A DNA stretch of 64,000 nt from an uncultured Flavobacteriia bacterium (GCA_937975705.1 CALJTX010000047.1:5967-69966), one strand, 5' to 3'. Positions 1 through 9,060 are shown, counted from the first letter of the stretch. A program made the numbers and translations. The notes: a model not told the origin generated them from the sequence alone.

Positions 1-12
1 GATGTAAAGGTA

Positions 13-1098
13 TTAAAGTTTAACGAGCTTTTTGACAGCTACGCCAGACATTGCCTGAATACGCACTGTGTAGGTACCGTTGGGTAGCGTTGAAATATCA
101 AAGTAGCCCTGTAAAGCTGCGTTTTCATGGCGCAGCACCACGCGGCCATTGGCATCTATAATTTCTAAAAACTCAAAAGGCTTTACAGCCTGAAAGTAAC
201 ACCAATCGGATGCTGGATTGGGATAAAAAGAGATCTCGAATGCAGGCGTTGAGAGCCCTGCGTCTAGACCGAGGTAAATGTCTTGGTATTCGATTGTAGG
301 GGTTAGATTTTGACCAAATCCGCCAACGGTGGCACGCACCAAACATTCTTTTTTACCGTTTGTCCACCATTCGTATTCGGTAGTTACAAAACTTGGTGGT
401 GCAAACCAAGATCCTGTGCCGAAGAAAGTCTGGTAGATAGAGTCATTTTCAGCGATATCGTGGCGGATGCGCAACGCATCGAAAGTACCAAGTGGCGTGG
501 TGATACTTCCCCAGCCGTCTACCACTGAGGTACGCTCGCGGTGCTGAATGAATTTGATATCAGTTGCCGGATTGAGGTCAATATAGGTATAGCCTCTTGA
601 CGTGTAGGTGTCGTTGAATTGGAGTGGCAACTCGTAGCGGGTTTCAATGGTGTCTGACTTAAAAGGAACGCCCTGGCCTTGCACATCGATGGAATACCCG
701 ATGCTGTTGATTTGGGAATTGGTTCGGCGCGTATATTGACTCAAATTAGAAAGCTCGATGGGTAAAAAAGCCGAGAATTGATCGATGGGCAGATCGTTGG
801 TGAGATTGAAATACGTGGCTTTATAAGGTGTGGAAGCAATGGGGCCGTAAGTCGCGAGAATGAGCAATGAACCAAAACCGATTGGGTTGTAGTCAATTAA
901 TGTTTGACTTTGAGCCGTGAGTTGGGAGAAGTCCCAGGTGGCATTGGGGCCCGTATTTTGAAGATCAATATTAAGCGGGTTGGCTAAGCTCAAGCGAAGG
1001 GTGTCGCCAGCTGTAGCGAAGTCATTGACTTGAAGTGTAATTTGGGCCAAAGCAGCGCCCGTAATACTCAAAAAGATGCTAAAAATGAGTGTTTTCAT
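13..1098 (-). CDS. T9SS type A sorting domain-containing secreted protein
   Basis: 361 residues. The N-terminus (MKTLIFSIFLSITGAALAQ) is a signal peptide. The last ~75 residues form a T9SS type A sorting domain: it opens with FYPNPASD, contains IDANGRVV and ISTLPNGTYTVRI, and ends in KKLVKL. Such proteins cross the outer membrane by the type IX system and are surface-attached or released. The middle (~20-280) is rich in beta-strand-like, aromatic and Thr/Asn-rich sequence that I cannot assign to an enzyme family. A TAAATTTG -7 box lies at 1115-1122 on the minus strand. The gene is divergent from the helicase-like gene. Cargo function is unknown; secretion by T9SS is a confident inference. Confidence 0.85.
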   Translation of the reverse strand: MKTLIFSIFLSITGAALAQITLQVNDFATAGDTLRLSLANPLNIDLQNTGPNATWDFSQLTAQSQTLIDYNPIGFGSLLILATYGPIASTPYKATYFNLTNDLPIDQFSAFLPIELSNLSQYTRRTNSQINSIGYSIDVQGQGVPFKSDTIETRYELPLQFNDTYTSRGYTYIDLNPATDIKFIQHRERTSVVDGWGSITTPLGTFDALRIRHDIAENDSIYQTFFGTGSWFAPPSFVTTEYEWWTNGKKECLVRATVGGFGQNLTPTIEYQDIYLGLDAGLSTPAFEISFYPNPASDWCYFQAVKPFEFLEIIDANGRVVLRHENAALQGYFDISTLPNGTYTVRIQAMSGVAVKKLVKL

Positions 1099-1114
1099 AG
1101 GATTGATTGTTCTC

Positions 1115-1122
1115 CAAATTTA
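1115..1122 (-). promoter_or_regulatory. Predicted -7 promoter element of the T9SS cargo gene
   Basis: Reads TAAATTTG on the minus strand, a full match to the Bacteroidota -7 consensus TAnnTTTG, 16 bases before the ATG at 1098. No clear TTTG -33 element was found. Confidence 0.45.
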
Positions 1123-1147
1123 GGTTTTTTATTCGATGGATTGGTGC

Positions 1148-1155
1148 TAACTTTA
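1148..1155 (+). promoter_or_regulatory. Predicted -7 promoter element immediately before helicase gene
   Basis: TAACTTTA, one mismatch from TAnnTTTG, ends 4 bases before the ATG at 1160. If used, the transcript would start at or next to the start codon (leaderless). Confidence 0.45.
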
Positions 1156-1159
1156 CGAC

Positions 1160-4100
1160 ATGTCGGAATTGGTCCAGGAATTTCTGCTCTCATGGGAAGC
1201 TGAGTTATTGCAACTTAGGGTCAATGACCCCTTGATAGACCTCCCTTCCACCGCTTATTTACCTGCTGAAGCCAATCTTTGGGCAGACTCCCCAACAAAC
1301 CGACAAATACTCAGAGAACTCCGCCGCATTGAACGCGACAGAGGCGTGATCGCATTGGTCCACTTCGAAGGCTTGCTCACTTGGCAAAAAGGCGATAAAA
1401 ACATCCAAACCCCTGTTTTCTTAAGGGAGTGCAGCACGATCAACCACCAAACACAAAAAATCGACTTTGAAGAAAAGACGTTTGTCAATCCATATATTGG
1501 CGTCTTACTTCAAAAAATTGGCGCGGAAGTTATCGAATTTACAGACGCTGCCGCTTTCATTCAACACTTACTCGACTCAGGTCTCTTTAAGGCCTATGAA
1601 GCGTGTACCGGATTGGCAAACTTGCACCCACAACGCTATGAACTACGCAAGGAATGGGAAGCCCTCAGCAATGCCGAGAGCTTCTCAGCCGCTTTGCATC
1701 AAATTATTGGCGATCCATTAAATACACAAGAACAGCCTGACATTTGGAGAAAAAGTCAGCTAAGCCCCTTAGATCCGGACCAACATGCCGTCATAGACCA
1801 GATAAGAAATGGTTCGGTCGTGATTTACGGCCCCCCGGGAACAGGTAAATCTGTGGTGCTGAGCAATCTGATCGGTCAGGTTATAGGCAAGCAACAAAAT
1901 GCGCTAGTTGTTGCCGACAAACCAGTTGCACTTCAAGTACTTCTTGGCAAATTAGCACAGCACCAACTCGATCAATGTTGTGTGTTTTTGAATGCCGCTC
2001 AAACAACTGCCGGATTTTACAAACAACTTCAAGCGCAATTTGAGCGCTTACTTCAAGACAACGGAAGCTGCGCCAATTATGAGAACCAGCAGCCTTTTCT
2101 TGCTGGAGATTATTGGGAACAGCGCAGGCAAATTGAGCGCGTTTCCAAGAAGAATTTCTTGGAACTTTGTCAAGTTTTTGGGCCACCAACACAAACAAGT
2201 GCAAAGCCCTCCAATCGTTGGCAACTTTGGTTGAGCAAGCAACAGCTCCTCGATCAACTGCCGCAAACCACGCGCGAGGTCTTGCCGCTACTGCAGCCCT
2301 ACTGGCAAAAAACCAATGCGCTATCAGTACACCACGACTGGGAAAATTGGCAGAAATTGAGCCAGCTTTTATTGCAAAATCATGGGGTTCAAAATAGCAA
2401 TGAACTGGATAGATTAGTAGAGCAAAGCTTGCGCTGTATTCAGTTTGAAGCAAACGTGTATCAAACCTACAGCGAACTACTCGATCAAGACCAAGCGCTG
2501 CAACTCAAACGCCTGTACCAGTATCAGCAGCTTTGCACCCAAGAAGAACTGCTGGTCCAAAATCTTCAAGTATGGAAACAACTTCCCACGCTAGCCGAAT
2601 GGGCTATTTTACAAGCGGCGGCGATAGCACCGGGTTGGCTCAATAAGCGAAAATGGAGAAAACTTGAAAAAACCTGGCTGCGTTTACCTGGCCTTGATTT
2701 GCAGCAACTAGAAAACCAACTTAAGAAATATTGGCAAATACAAGGGCAAAGGGCCAATCTAAAAGAAAAATTTGCGCGTTTTGGCATTCAAAATCTAGAT
2801 GAAGTTCTGGGCTTACTTGTTCCGTTGCTCAAACAGCATAATGCTGCCCAATGGCAATGGTACCGCAAATTGAGTCAGGAAGAAATTCAGCAGCTTTGCC
2901 AAACGCATCAGTCCGCACATCAGCTTCAACAACTGCATCAGCAGCTCTTTACAAGCAAAGCAGTCCATTTCTCGACACTGCATAGCTCCATAAACGCGGT
3001 CTTCTCTGCACTGAGCGCTGAGCTTCAAACGCTTGCCGAGCTTCCCTTTGAACTTTGGGAAAGCCTCAATGATTTAACTACTTTGCAGCAAACTTTGCGC
3101 AACGAATTCTGGGCAGACCTTCGCGTAAACTATCCGGCACTATTTACTTACGCTTCAGAGCCAGTCACCGACCTCATCGAAGCCGATTTGCTGCAAGAAG
3201 AACGCCAATGGCAACAAGATGCGGCAGCTATTCGAGCCGTGCAGCGCACACAATTCATGCAGCTGCAAATGTTGCTCACCGACCCTGTTCAAAAACTTAC
3301 CAAAGACCAAAAAGAACAACGGCAACAATTGCGAAAAGGCAAGGCCATTTTAGTCAAAGAAATGGCTAAAACTAGGCAGCACATGAGTATCGCTCAACTT
3401 TTTGAAAGCCCTGCTGCGCCTTGGCTTAAGGTTATTTTTCCGGTTTGGCTCTGTACGCCTACCACTTTGGCCAAAACAATTCCTATGCAAAGGGAAAGCT
3501 TTGATGTAGGTATTTTTGATGAAGCAAGTCAGTTGCCTTTGAGTCATGCCATTGGCGCCTTACAGCGCGTCGCTACGGTTGTTGTAGCGGGCGATCCGCA
3601 ACAAATGAGGCCACAATCCTATTTTGGCCAAAGTGCAGAGGGCGTTGTAGATTTATTGCACCAAGCAGCCTTTTATTTGCCCAGTAAGCACTTGCGCTAT
3701 CATTACCGCAGTGAAGACCCTAGCCTTATTGCCTTTTCCAACCGACATTTTTACGATCACTCACTAATTGTTTGGCCCTCTAAAACCTCGGCTCAAAATG
3801 GCGTTTTCGATCATTACATTGAGACCGGACGCTACATCCAACAACAAAATAACGAAGAAGCAAAGGCGCTTGCGCAACATTTGCACTCGCTTCTTTCTTT
3901 ACCCCAGACAATTGGTGTGGTGGCCTTTTCAGAAACTCAACTCAATTGCATCTATCAGGCTTTGAGTAGTACAGATCAAGTCTTGCTCGAGGAGCGAATT
4001 CAAGGTCGAAGTGCCTTTTTTCTACCCTTAGAAAAAGTACAAGGCGAGGAATGCGAAATGTTGCTCATCAGCTTTGGATTCGCCAAAAACGATACGGAGC

Positions 4101-4402
4101 AATTTAGCCTCAAACTAGGGCCAATGGCACAAGCTCAAAGTGGTAGGCGCTTAAATGTATTGCTTACCCGTGCACAAAAGGCATTGCATTTTTACAGCAG
4201 TATCCGTGCAACAGATTTTCCGACCAAAAGAAGTGCCGCCACCAACAGACTTTGGGAATGGTTTGTATTTTTGGAAAACGCACAATTTCTGCAAACAACA
4301 TACGATGCCAACGAGCGCCTTGCTTCGGCGCCGGACTACCCTACTTTTCTGAATTATTATCGGGTGCTGAAGCAGCGTGGGGCGCTCCCGACGCGCGTTT
4401 AG
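1160..4402 (+). CDS. Large SF1-type helicase-like ATPase (AAA_11/AAA_12 family)
   Basis: 1080 residues. Walker A is GPPGTGKS at residue ~224. Walker B is DEAS at ~787, followed by a motif III-like VVAGDPQQMRPQ. C-terminal SF1 signatures follow: HYRSEDPSL, EKVQGEECEMLLIS and RRLNVLLTRAQKALHF (motifs IV-VI). This layout is that of Upf1/Dna2-like superfamily 1 helicases. Between Walker A and B lie ~560 residues rich in Gln and Leu, probably helical, with no domain I recognise. No nuclease domain (PLD, Vsr or PD-D/ExK) is seen at either end, unlike many long bacterial relatives. No signal peptide, so cytoplasmic. Its 3' end overlaps yidD on the other strand by 62 bases. Substrate and role are unknown; an RNA or DNA unwinding or remodelling role is inferred. 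Confidence 0.8.
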   Translation: MSELVQEFLLSWEAELLQLRVNDPLIDLPSTAYLPAEANLWADSPTNRQILRELRRIERDRGVIALVHFEGLLTWQKGDKNIQTPVFLRECSTINHQTQKIDFEEKTFVNPYIGVLLQKIGAEVIEFTDAAAFIQHLLDSGLFKAYEACTGLANLHPQRYELRKEWEALSNAESFSAALHQIIGDPLNTQEQPDIWRKSQLSPLDPDQHAVIDQIRNGSVVIYGPPGTGKSVVLSNLIGQVIGKQQNALVVADKPVALQVLLGKLAQHQLDQCCVFLNAAQTTAGFYKQLQAQFERLLQDNGSCANYENQQPFLAGDYWEQRRQIERVSKKNFLELCQVFGPPTQTSAKPSNRWQLWLSKQQLLDQLPQTTREVLPLLQPYWQKTNALSVHHDWENWQKLSQLLLQNHGVQNSNELDRLVEQSLRCIQFEANVYQTYSELLDQDQALQLKRLYQYQQLCTQEELLVQNLQVWKQLPTLAEWAILQAAAIAPGWLNKRKWRKLEKTWLRLPGLDLQQLENQLKKYWQIQGQRANLKEKFARFGIQNLDEVLGLLVPLLKQHNAAQWQWYRKLSQEEIQQLCQTHQSAHQLQQLHQQLFTSKAVHFSTLHSSINAVFSALSAELQTLAELPFELWESLNDLTTLQQTLRNEFWADLRVNYPALFTYASEPVTDLIEADLLQEERQWQQDAAAIRAVQRTQFMQLQMLLTDPVQKLTKDQKEQRQQLRKGKAILVKEMAKTRQHMSIAQLFESPAAPWLKVIFPVWLCTPTTLAKTIPMQRESFDVGIFDEASQLPLSHAIGALQRVATVVVAGDPQQMRPQSYFGQSAEGVVDLLHQAAFYLPSKHLRYHYRSEDPSLIAFSNRHFYDHSLIVWPSKTSAQNGVFDHYIETGRYIQQQNNEEAKALAQHLHSLLSLPQTIGVVAFSETQLNCIYQALSSTDQVLLEERIQGRSAFFLPLEKVQGEECEMLLISFGFAKNDTEQFSLKLGPMAQAQSGRRLNVLLTRAQKALHFYSSIRATDFPTKRSAATNRLWEWFVFLENAQFLQTTYDANERLASAPDYPTFLNYYRVLKQRGALPTRV

Positions 4403-4628
4403 GAACGGGGTCATGGCCAAATCCACCTCGGGGGTGGCAACTGGCAATGCGCTTTAAGCCTAGATAAGTTCCTTTGAATGGGCCCCAAATCCTGAGTGCT
4501 TCTACCATGTATGATGAACATGTTGGCGTATAGCGGCAAGTCGGTGGAAAAATAGGCGAAATTACCCATTGATAAATACGCACCATAAAAATAAGCGGGG
4601 CCGTTAAGACCTTGTAAAAAAGCTGCAT
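4341..4628 (-). CDS. yidD: YidD, membrane protein insertion efficiency factor
   Basis: 95 residues. Contains the YidD core: a short N-terminal amphipathic/hydrophobic segment (LTAPLIFMVRIYQWVISP) and then the conserved Cys-containing CRYTPTCSSYMVEAL, GPFKGTYLGLKRI and CHPRGGFGHDPVP. In other bacteria YidD is a small inner-membrane-associated protein that helps YidC insert membrane proteins. The C-terminal ~20 residues beyond DPVP are non-conserved and overlap the 3' end of the convergent helicase gene. A TATTTTTG box ends 4 bases before the ATG. Confidence 0.92.
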   Translation of the reverse strand: MQLFYKVLTAPLIFMVRIYQWVISPIFPPTCRYTPTCSSYMVEALRIWGPFKGTYLGLKRIASCHPRGGFGHDPVPKRASGAPHAASAPDNNSEK

Positions 4629-4632
4629 GGTC

Positions 4633-4640
4633 CAAAAATA
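4633..4640 (-). promoter_or_regulatory. Predicted -7 promoter element of yidD
   Basis: TATTTTTG on the minus strand (full TAnnTTTG match), then GACC, then the ATG at 4628. The 4-base spacing predicts a leaderless or nearly leaderless mRNA. Confidence 0.5.
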
Positions 4641-4718
4641 AGCAATTTCAACAGCTTGATGTGTAAACTTAGTGAGCGTAACTTTTAATCAACTTCAAGT
4701 TATGCTTATTTTTAGAAA

Positions 4719-5675
4719 ATGAACTTCAAACAACTCCTCTCCATTAATGCATTTTGTATGAGCTCCTTTATTGGTCTGAGCCAACCCTTAGACAACTGGG
4801 AGGCAGACAAAATTAAAGTAACGCAAGCATCTGGCGCACAAACTATTATGCATGCAGAAGCCCTTTTCGAAGACCGCTGGGATCAACTGCCACAAGCTCA
4901 GTTTTGGAAAAAAATCATGTTGCTTTCACCAGATTCTTGCCTGATCAACGTGGCGTCTAACCGCCAAGTACTCGACAAAATGTCTATCAGAGACTGGAAC
5001 GCACAGACCGAAGCGCAAAAAGATATCACGCGTCAAGCACTGCGCACCGCAAATGGCCTACCGAGCGACACCCGCATTTATGTAACAACAGGCAAAAACG
5101 ATTTTTACCGTTTCAATGAAGTTTACCCAAGTTTAGATAAAGGCGTGGCCGCTTTTGAGCGTTATGGCGTAGATCCGTGGTATGCACAATCCATTTTATT
5201 AATCGAAAGCCCTGCGCTCATGCGCAAGTCCTCGACGGGCGCTTATGGTGCATTTCAACTCATGCCAGGCGTAGCGCGTTCAATGGGTTTGGTCGTCAAC
5301 AGCACAACAGACGAACGCAAAGATTTTGACCGCTCTGCCTACGGAGCAGCCCAACTGCTCAGACGTGTTTGTATTCCAGAAGCAAAGCGTATTTTAGCGC
5401 AACACAACCTCACTTACAATGAAACTGATTTATGGTTTCGCTTATTTGTGCTGCATGTGTACCATGCTGGCGCGATGAACGTGGCTGCGGTTGTAGATAA
5501 GATTCAGCCTACAGAAGGCTCACAAGAACTGATCAAGGCGATGTGGCAAAATAGCGCTGCAGGTTTTGGTAACAATTCTCAAAATTATACGCAATTAGCC
5601 TTGGCTGCACAGCTCATTTTACATGACATGGTGTACCAAAACTGCACAGAAATTAGCCCTTGCTCTAGTCGTTGA
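4719..5675 (+). CDS. Secreted lytic transglycosylase (SLT domain)
   Basis: 318 residues, with a probable signal peptide ending near residue 22 (FIGLSQP). Residues ~140-290 form a lysozyme-like SLT fold. YGVDPWYAQSILLIESPAL carries the probable catalytic Glu. It is followed by the family hallmark STGAYGAFQLMPGVARSMGL, and later by AAQLLRR and a His/Tyr-rich helix (LHVYHAGAMNVAAVV). These enzymes cleave peptidoglycan glycan strands in the periplasm, forming anhydromuramyl ends. The first ~130 residues are not assignable. A TATTTTTA box ends 4 bases before the ATG. The last 11 bases overlap the end of convergent menC. No LysM domains are present. Confidence 0.85.
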   Translation: MNFKQLLSINAFCMSSFIGLSQPLDNWEADKIKVTQASGAQTIMHAEALFEDRWDQLPQAQFWKKIMLLSPDSCLINVASNRQVLDKMSIRDWNAQTEAQKDITRQALRTANGLPSDTRIYVTTGKNDFYRFNEVYPSLDKGVAAFERYGVDPWYAQSILLIESPALMRKSSTGAYGAFQLMPGVARSMGLVVNSTTDERKDFDRSAYGAAQLLRRVCIPEAKRILAQHNLTYNETDLWFRLFVLHVYHAGAMNVAAVVDKIQPTEGSQELIKAMWQNSAAGFGNNSQNYTQLALAAQLILHDMVYQNCTEISPCSSR

Positions 5676-6729
5676 TCCAGCAGATATGCCCTTCTCGAAC
5701 GAGGAGTGCCGACGGAAAATTATTGGTATAAAGACTTCCTGTTCCAAAACCCTGCGGAAGCTTTGGTGCATAACAAGCGCCAAACTGAACAATTGCACTC
5801 AGGCCTATCGCACTTTCGAGCGCACTAGTGAGCCACCATCCTATGCCCCTTTCTTCGGCCAATTGAATCCATTCCCGGACTCCGCTCAAGCCGCCGTGCA
5901 AACTGGGCTTCAAAATGATATATTGCGGTCTGATGGCATCGAGCAATGAACACTTTTGGACGCGCTCATTTATCCCGATTAGTTCTTCATCTAAAGCAAT
6001 TGGAACTGGTGTTTGCGCACATAATTTCGTCATTTCGTCAACCTGTCCAGCGCTTATTGGCTGTTCAATGCTATGAATGTCAATCCGTGCCAATTCTTCT
6101 AAAACAGCCCCAATCTCTGTAGGTGCAAACGCACCATTCGCATCTACCCGGATCGTGAGCGCCGTTGCAGGTGCATGGGCACGAAGTTCGCGGAGTAGCA
6201 GCAACTCTTGGGGCCAATCTAGCGCCCCAATTTTCAGCTTTACGGTCTCAAAACCAGCTGTAATTTTTTCGATGGCTTGTGCGCGCATGTCTGCAAGTGA
6301 ACCCATCCAAACCAGTCCATTAATTGGAATTGTCGTTTCTTGACGCGTAAAAGCGGTATCGAATAAAACATTGCTCCCTTGTGCTTTGACAGCAAGCAGT
6401 AACACCTCTAAACCAAAGATAAAAGAGGGAAAGGCACGCCATTTCTCGATGAATTGGTCAAATGCCCTATTTGTAAAAAAATCAGTTTGAGACCAATCTA
6501 AAACATAGGGCTTCACTTCAGCTAAAAATGTCAAGAGTTTGGACTCATATTGCTGATGGTCGCTGTATTCTGGCGACAAGCCCGGAATTATCGGAAACTC
6601 CGTCTGAACCGGAACGCCATTTGGCAATGCATAAGTAAAAATCCAAGAGGGTTTGGTATGCAGTACGCCTCGACTGGTACCAGCCGGCTTCTTGAAAATC
6701 AATTCATGTAAAACGAGGTGCTCAGGCAT
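5665..6729 (-). CDS. menC: o-Succinylbenzoate synthase (enolase superfamily), menaquinone biosynthesis
   Basis: 354 residues. Enolase-superfamily barrel motifs are in order: VKLKIGAL (KxK base), RVDANGAF (metal Asp), SIEQPI (metal Glu), ALDEELIG (metal Asp/Glu) and ILKPSLHGG (second catalytic Lys). The N-terminal capping domain starts MPEHLVLHELIFKKPAGTSRG, typical of Bacteroidota MenC. The product dehydrates SHCHC to o-succinylbenzoate. I place the start at 6729, not at an upstream in-frame ATG at 6780, because this ATG overlaps the rlmH stop by 8 bases (ATGCCTGA), as expected for translational coupling. A dipeptide epimerase is the main alternative in this superfamily. No other men genes are in the window. 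Confidence 0.82.
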   Translation of the reverse strand: MPEHLVLHELIFKKPAGTSRGVLHTKPSWIFTYALPNGVPVQTEFPIIPGLSPEYSDHQQYESKLLTFLAEVKPYVLDWSQTDFFTNRAFDQFIEKWRAFPSFIFGLEVLLLAVKAQGSNVLFDTAFTRQETTIPINGLVWMGSLADMRAQAIEKITAGFETVKLKIGALDWPQELLLLRELRAHAPATALTIRVDANGAFAPTEIGAVLEELARIDIHSIEQPISAGQVDEMTKLCAQTPVPIALDEELIGINERVQKCSLLDAIRPQYIILKPSLHGGLSGVREWIQLAEERGIGWWLTSALESAIGLSAIVQFGACYAPKLPQGFGTGSLYTNNFPSALLVREGHICWIND

Positions 6730-7195
6730 GGTGGTAGGGCTCTCCTTTGAGGATACTAAAGGCACGGTACAATTGTTCAAGAAAAATCATGCGGACCATT
6801 TGATGCGAGAAAGTCATACTTGACAAGGACTGCTTGAATTGCGCACGTTCGTACACCGCAGGGCTAAACCCATAAGCGCCACCTATTACAAAAACAAACG
6901 AGCCAGTGTGCTGAAGTTGTTTTTGAGCCAACCAAGCTGCGAAATCTACCGAACTGAACTGCTTGCCATTTTCATCTAATAAGATTAAAAAGTCTGTGGG
7001 ATTTATTTTGGCTAAGATTTGAGCGCCTTCTTTTTCCTTGATTTGGGTCTGGCTGAGCGCCTTCGGGTTCTTGATGTCGGGGAGTTCTATTCTTTCAAAA
7101 GAACAGTAATGACCCAAGCGTTGTTGGTAGCGCTGTTCGCCGACTTTGAGGTCTTCGAAAGCCGTTTTACCCACGACTAAGAATCGGATTTTCAT
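6722..7195 (-). CDS. rlmH: 23S rRNA pseudouridine-1915 N3-methyltransferase RlmH
   Basis: 157 residues, the standard family length. SPOUT (trefoil-knot) methyltransferase signatures are present: FVIGGAYGFSPAVYERA (SAM-binding Gly loop) and LEQLYRAFSILKGEPYHH at the C-terminus. The N-terminus MKIRFLVVGKT is also typical. The enzyme methylates pseudouridine 1915 in helix 69 of 23S rRNA on assembled ribosomes. The gene sits 4 bases after the NifU-like gene and its stop overlaps the menC start. Confidence 0.95.
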   Translation of the reverse strand: MKIRFLVVGKTAFEDLKVGEQRYQQRLGHYCSFERIELPDIKNPKALSQTQIKEKEGAQILAKINPTDFLILLDENGKQFSSVDFAAWLAQKQLQHTGSFVFVIGGAYGFSPAVYERAQFKQSLSSMTFSHQMVRMIFLEQLYRAFSILKGEPYHHA

Positions 7196-7199
7196 GTCG

Positions 7200-7442
7200 C
7201 TAAACCGCTACAACACCTTTGAGTTCTGGAGCTGCCATTTTAAGCGCTTCTTCGAGCCCCCCTTTGATCGTCATTTGAGACATCGAGCAATCGCTACAAG
7301 AGCCCAAAAGTCGGACCTGTACAATGGCATCATCGGTAATATCGATGAGCTCCATGTCGCCGCCGTCGGCATGCAAAAAGGGCCTGAGTTGGTCAAGCGC
7401 CACTAAAACTTTGCTGCGGAGTTCTTCTTTATTGTTTGCCAT
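7200..7442 (-). CDS. NifU C-terminal-domain Fe-S scaffold protein
   Basis: 80 residues, consisting only of a NifU C-terminal (Nfu) domain. RPFLHADGGDMELIDI is followed by GSCSDCSMSQMTIKGGLEEAL, which holds the CxxC that binds a labile Fe-S cluster. Stand-alone Nfu proteins carry clusters to target enzymes. It lies 2 bases after mrp, another Fe-S assembly protein, so the pair probably acts together in cluster delivery. Confidence 0.92.
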   Translation of the reverse strand: MANNKEELRSKVLVALDQLRPFLHADGGDMELIDITDDAIVQVRLLGSCSDCSMSQMTIKGGLEEALKMAAPELKGVVAV

Positions 7443-7444
7443 GC

Positions 7445-8521
7445 TTAGGGTTTGCGCGTTGCTAAAATAGCGTTCAATTCGGTTTCAAAGTTATGAACTA
7501 ATTCTTCAAAAGCACTGGTAGTAGGGGTATTTTGCTGAAAAACAGCAGGTCTGCCTGCGTCACCAGCTTCGCATACACCCTGTACAAGTGGAATACTGCC
7601 CAAAAATGGCACTTGCATCCCTTGCGCTAAATTTTTGGCTCCATCGCGGCCAAAGATATAATATTTGTTGTTGGGCAATTCTGCAGGTGTAAAATAGGCC
7701 ATGTTTTCGACAATTCCCACTATTGGAACTTTAAATGAATCGAGTCTGAACATTTGAATTCCGCGGCGCGCATCAGCTAAAGCAACTTCTTGCGGCGTAC
7801 TGACGATAACCACACCATCTAACGGAACAGTTTGCATCAAAGAGAGATGGATATCGCTGGTGCCTGGAGGGAGGTCGACGAGTAAGAAATCGAGTGCGCC
7901 CCAGTGCGCATCAGTAAAAAGTTGGGTGAGCGCTTTAGAAGCCATAGGGCCTCTCCAAACTACGGCGTCGTCTTGACTTGTAAAAAACCCAATCGATAAA
8001 ATTTGAATGCCATTTGATTCAATTGGCGCAATCAATGATTGCCCATTGACGTCTATCATTTTAGGCCGATCTCCAACTAAATCGAACATGGTGGGCATTG
8101 AAGGGCCATGGATATCGGCATCAACAATTCCTACGCGAAATCCTTTTTTAGCTAAACCACCAGCTAAATTCGCTGTAATTGTAGATTTACCTACACCGCC
8201 TTTTCCTGAGGCAATAGCGATAATGTGCTTGACATCAGGTAAAATTTTTCTGCGCGCTGTACGGCTTTCCGCGTCCAACCCCTGGATCTGACATTGTATT
8301 TGAATTTCTTGACCAAAAACGCGCTTTAAGTTGAACTCGATAGCTTCTTGCATGCGTTTGCGTGCATGCAGGGCTGGGTTTGAAATTTTAACGACGAGTT
8401 GAATGGTAGCATCTTGAATGCTTAATTGCTCAATTAAATTGAGGCTCACTAAGTCATTTTTGAGATCTGGCTCGGTAATTTTACCTAGAACTGCAAGGAC
8501 GTCTTCTCTGTTAATGCTCAT
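7445..8521 (-). CDS. mrp: Mrp/NBP35-family Fe-S cluster carrier ATPase
   Basis: 358 residues. An N-terminal MIP18/DUF59-like domain (residues 1-~80) is followed by a P-loop ATPase of the Mrp/ApbC family. The deviant Walker A is SGKGGVGKST at ~107, with the later motifs VDADIHGPSMP, LLVDLPPGTSD and GIVENMAYF. A C-terminal CxxC, present in many Mrp proteins, is absent: the region around VENMAYFTPAELPNNKYYIFG lacks paired Cys, which is common in Bacteroidota homologues. Known role: loading or transfer of Fe-S clusters in the cytoplasm. Its start overlaps the end of the upstream lipoprotein gene by 11 bases. Confidence 0.92.
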   Translation of the reverse strand: MSINREDVLAVLGKITEPDLKNDLVSLNLIEQLSIQDATIQLVVKISNPALHARKRMQEAIEFNLKRVFGQEIQIQCQIQGLDAESRTARRKILPDVKHIIAIASGKGGVGKSTITANLAGGLAKKGFRVGIVDADIHGPSMPTMFDLVGDRPKMIDVNGQSLIAPIESNGIQILSIGFFTSQDDAVVWRGPMASKALTQLFTDAHWGALDFLLVDLPPGTSDIHLSLMQTVPLDGVVIVSTPQEVALADARRGIQMFRLDSFKVPIVGIVENMAYFTPAELPNNKYYIFGRDGAKNLAQGMQVPFLGSIPLVQGVCEAGDAGRPAVFQQNTPTTSAFEELVHNFETELNAILATRKP

Positions 8522-9047
8522 TTTTAGCTTTTAATGATTGAATGGAGTGATACATGAAATCTACAACCCTTTTGGTGTCTCCTTGTTCACGGTTCATGAT
8601 TTCATAATAATTTTCTTGGATGCGTTTTACGCCGTAGATATAGAACCGCGCATTCTTTTGAGCCACAAACTCTCCCTTGACATTTCTGCGGTAAATAAGT
8701 ACATCGCTGGTTTGCTTGACAATTTCAATCTCAAAAAATGGATTTGGTTTGAGTAATTTGCGTTTGAACTCTGCAAAACGGTAGGCGTAATCGCCGTAGT
8801 CTTCTATCAATAATGTAAAATTGCGTCCGACACTCAGCTTCCATTTGAAACCGCCAATTTCGTATGCGACATTTGGTTTCATAGAGGTACCTATACCAGC
8901 ACTTGCATTTGGCAACATGATGCGCGCAGATAAATCATAGGCGCTAAGGTCTAAAGCGCTGTATTGAATGTAGTCGTAAGAACGCGGCTTGTCTTGCTCA
9001 CAAGAGAGGGTAAAAACCAACAAAAAGAAGAAACAAAGCATCCGCAT
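8511..9047 (-). CDS. Putative lipoprotein of unknown function
   Basis: 178 residues from the ATG chosen here. An in-frame GTG at 9053 is less likely because it would overlap the TATCTTTG -7 box at 9053-9060; the ATG at 9047 follows that box by 5 bases. The N-terminus (MRMLCFFFLLVFTLSCEQDK) is a short lipoprotein-type signal with a Cys near residue 15, so membrane anchoring is likely though the lipobox is imperfect. The rest is an alpha/beta protein rich in Tyr and Lys with no motif I recognise. It heads a five-gene operon (then mrp, nfu, rlmH, menC). Confidence 0.72.
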   Translation of the reverse strand: MRMLCFFFLLVFTLSCEQDKPRSYDYIQYSALDLSAYDLSARIMLPNASAGIGTSMKPNVAYEIGGFKWKLSVGRNFTLLIEDYGDYAYRFAEFKRKLLKPNPFFEIEIVKQTSDVLIYRRNVKGEFVAQKNARFYIYGVKRIQENYYEIMNREQGDTKRVVDFMYHSIQSLKAKNEH

Positions 9048-9052
9048 GGGCA

Positions 9053-9060
9053 CAAAGATA
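9053..9060 (-). promoter_or_regulatory. Predicted -7 promoter element of the lipoprotein-mrp-nfu-rlmH-menC operon
   Basis: TATCTTTG on the minus strand is a full TAnnTTTG match, 5 bases before the ATG at 9047. It supports that start codon over the GTG at 9053. Confidence 0.5.

Noticed and set aside
1881..2453. 190-residue minus-strand frame inside the helicase gene
   Set aside because: Shadow of the long plus-strand gene; low-complexity Ala/Arg-rich composition and no domain.
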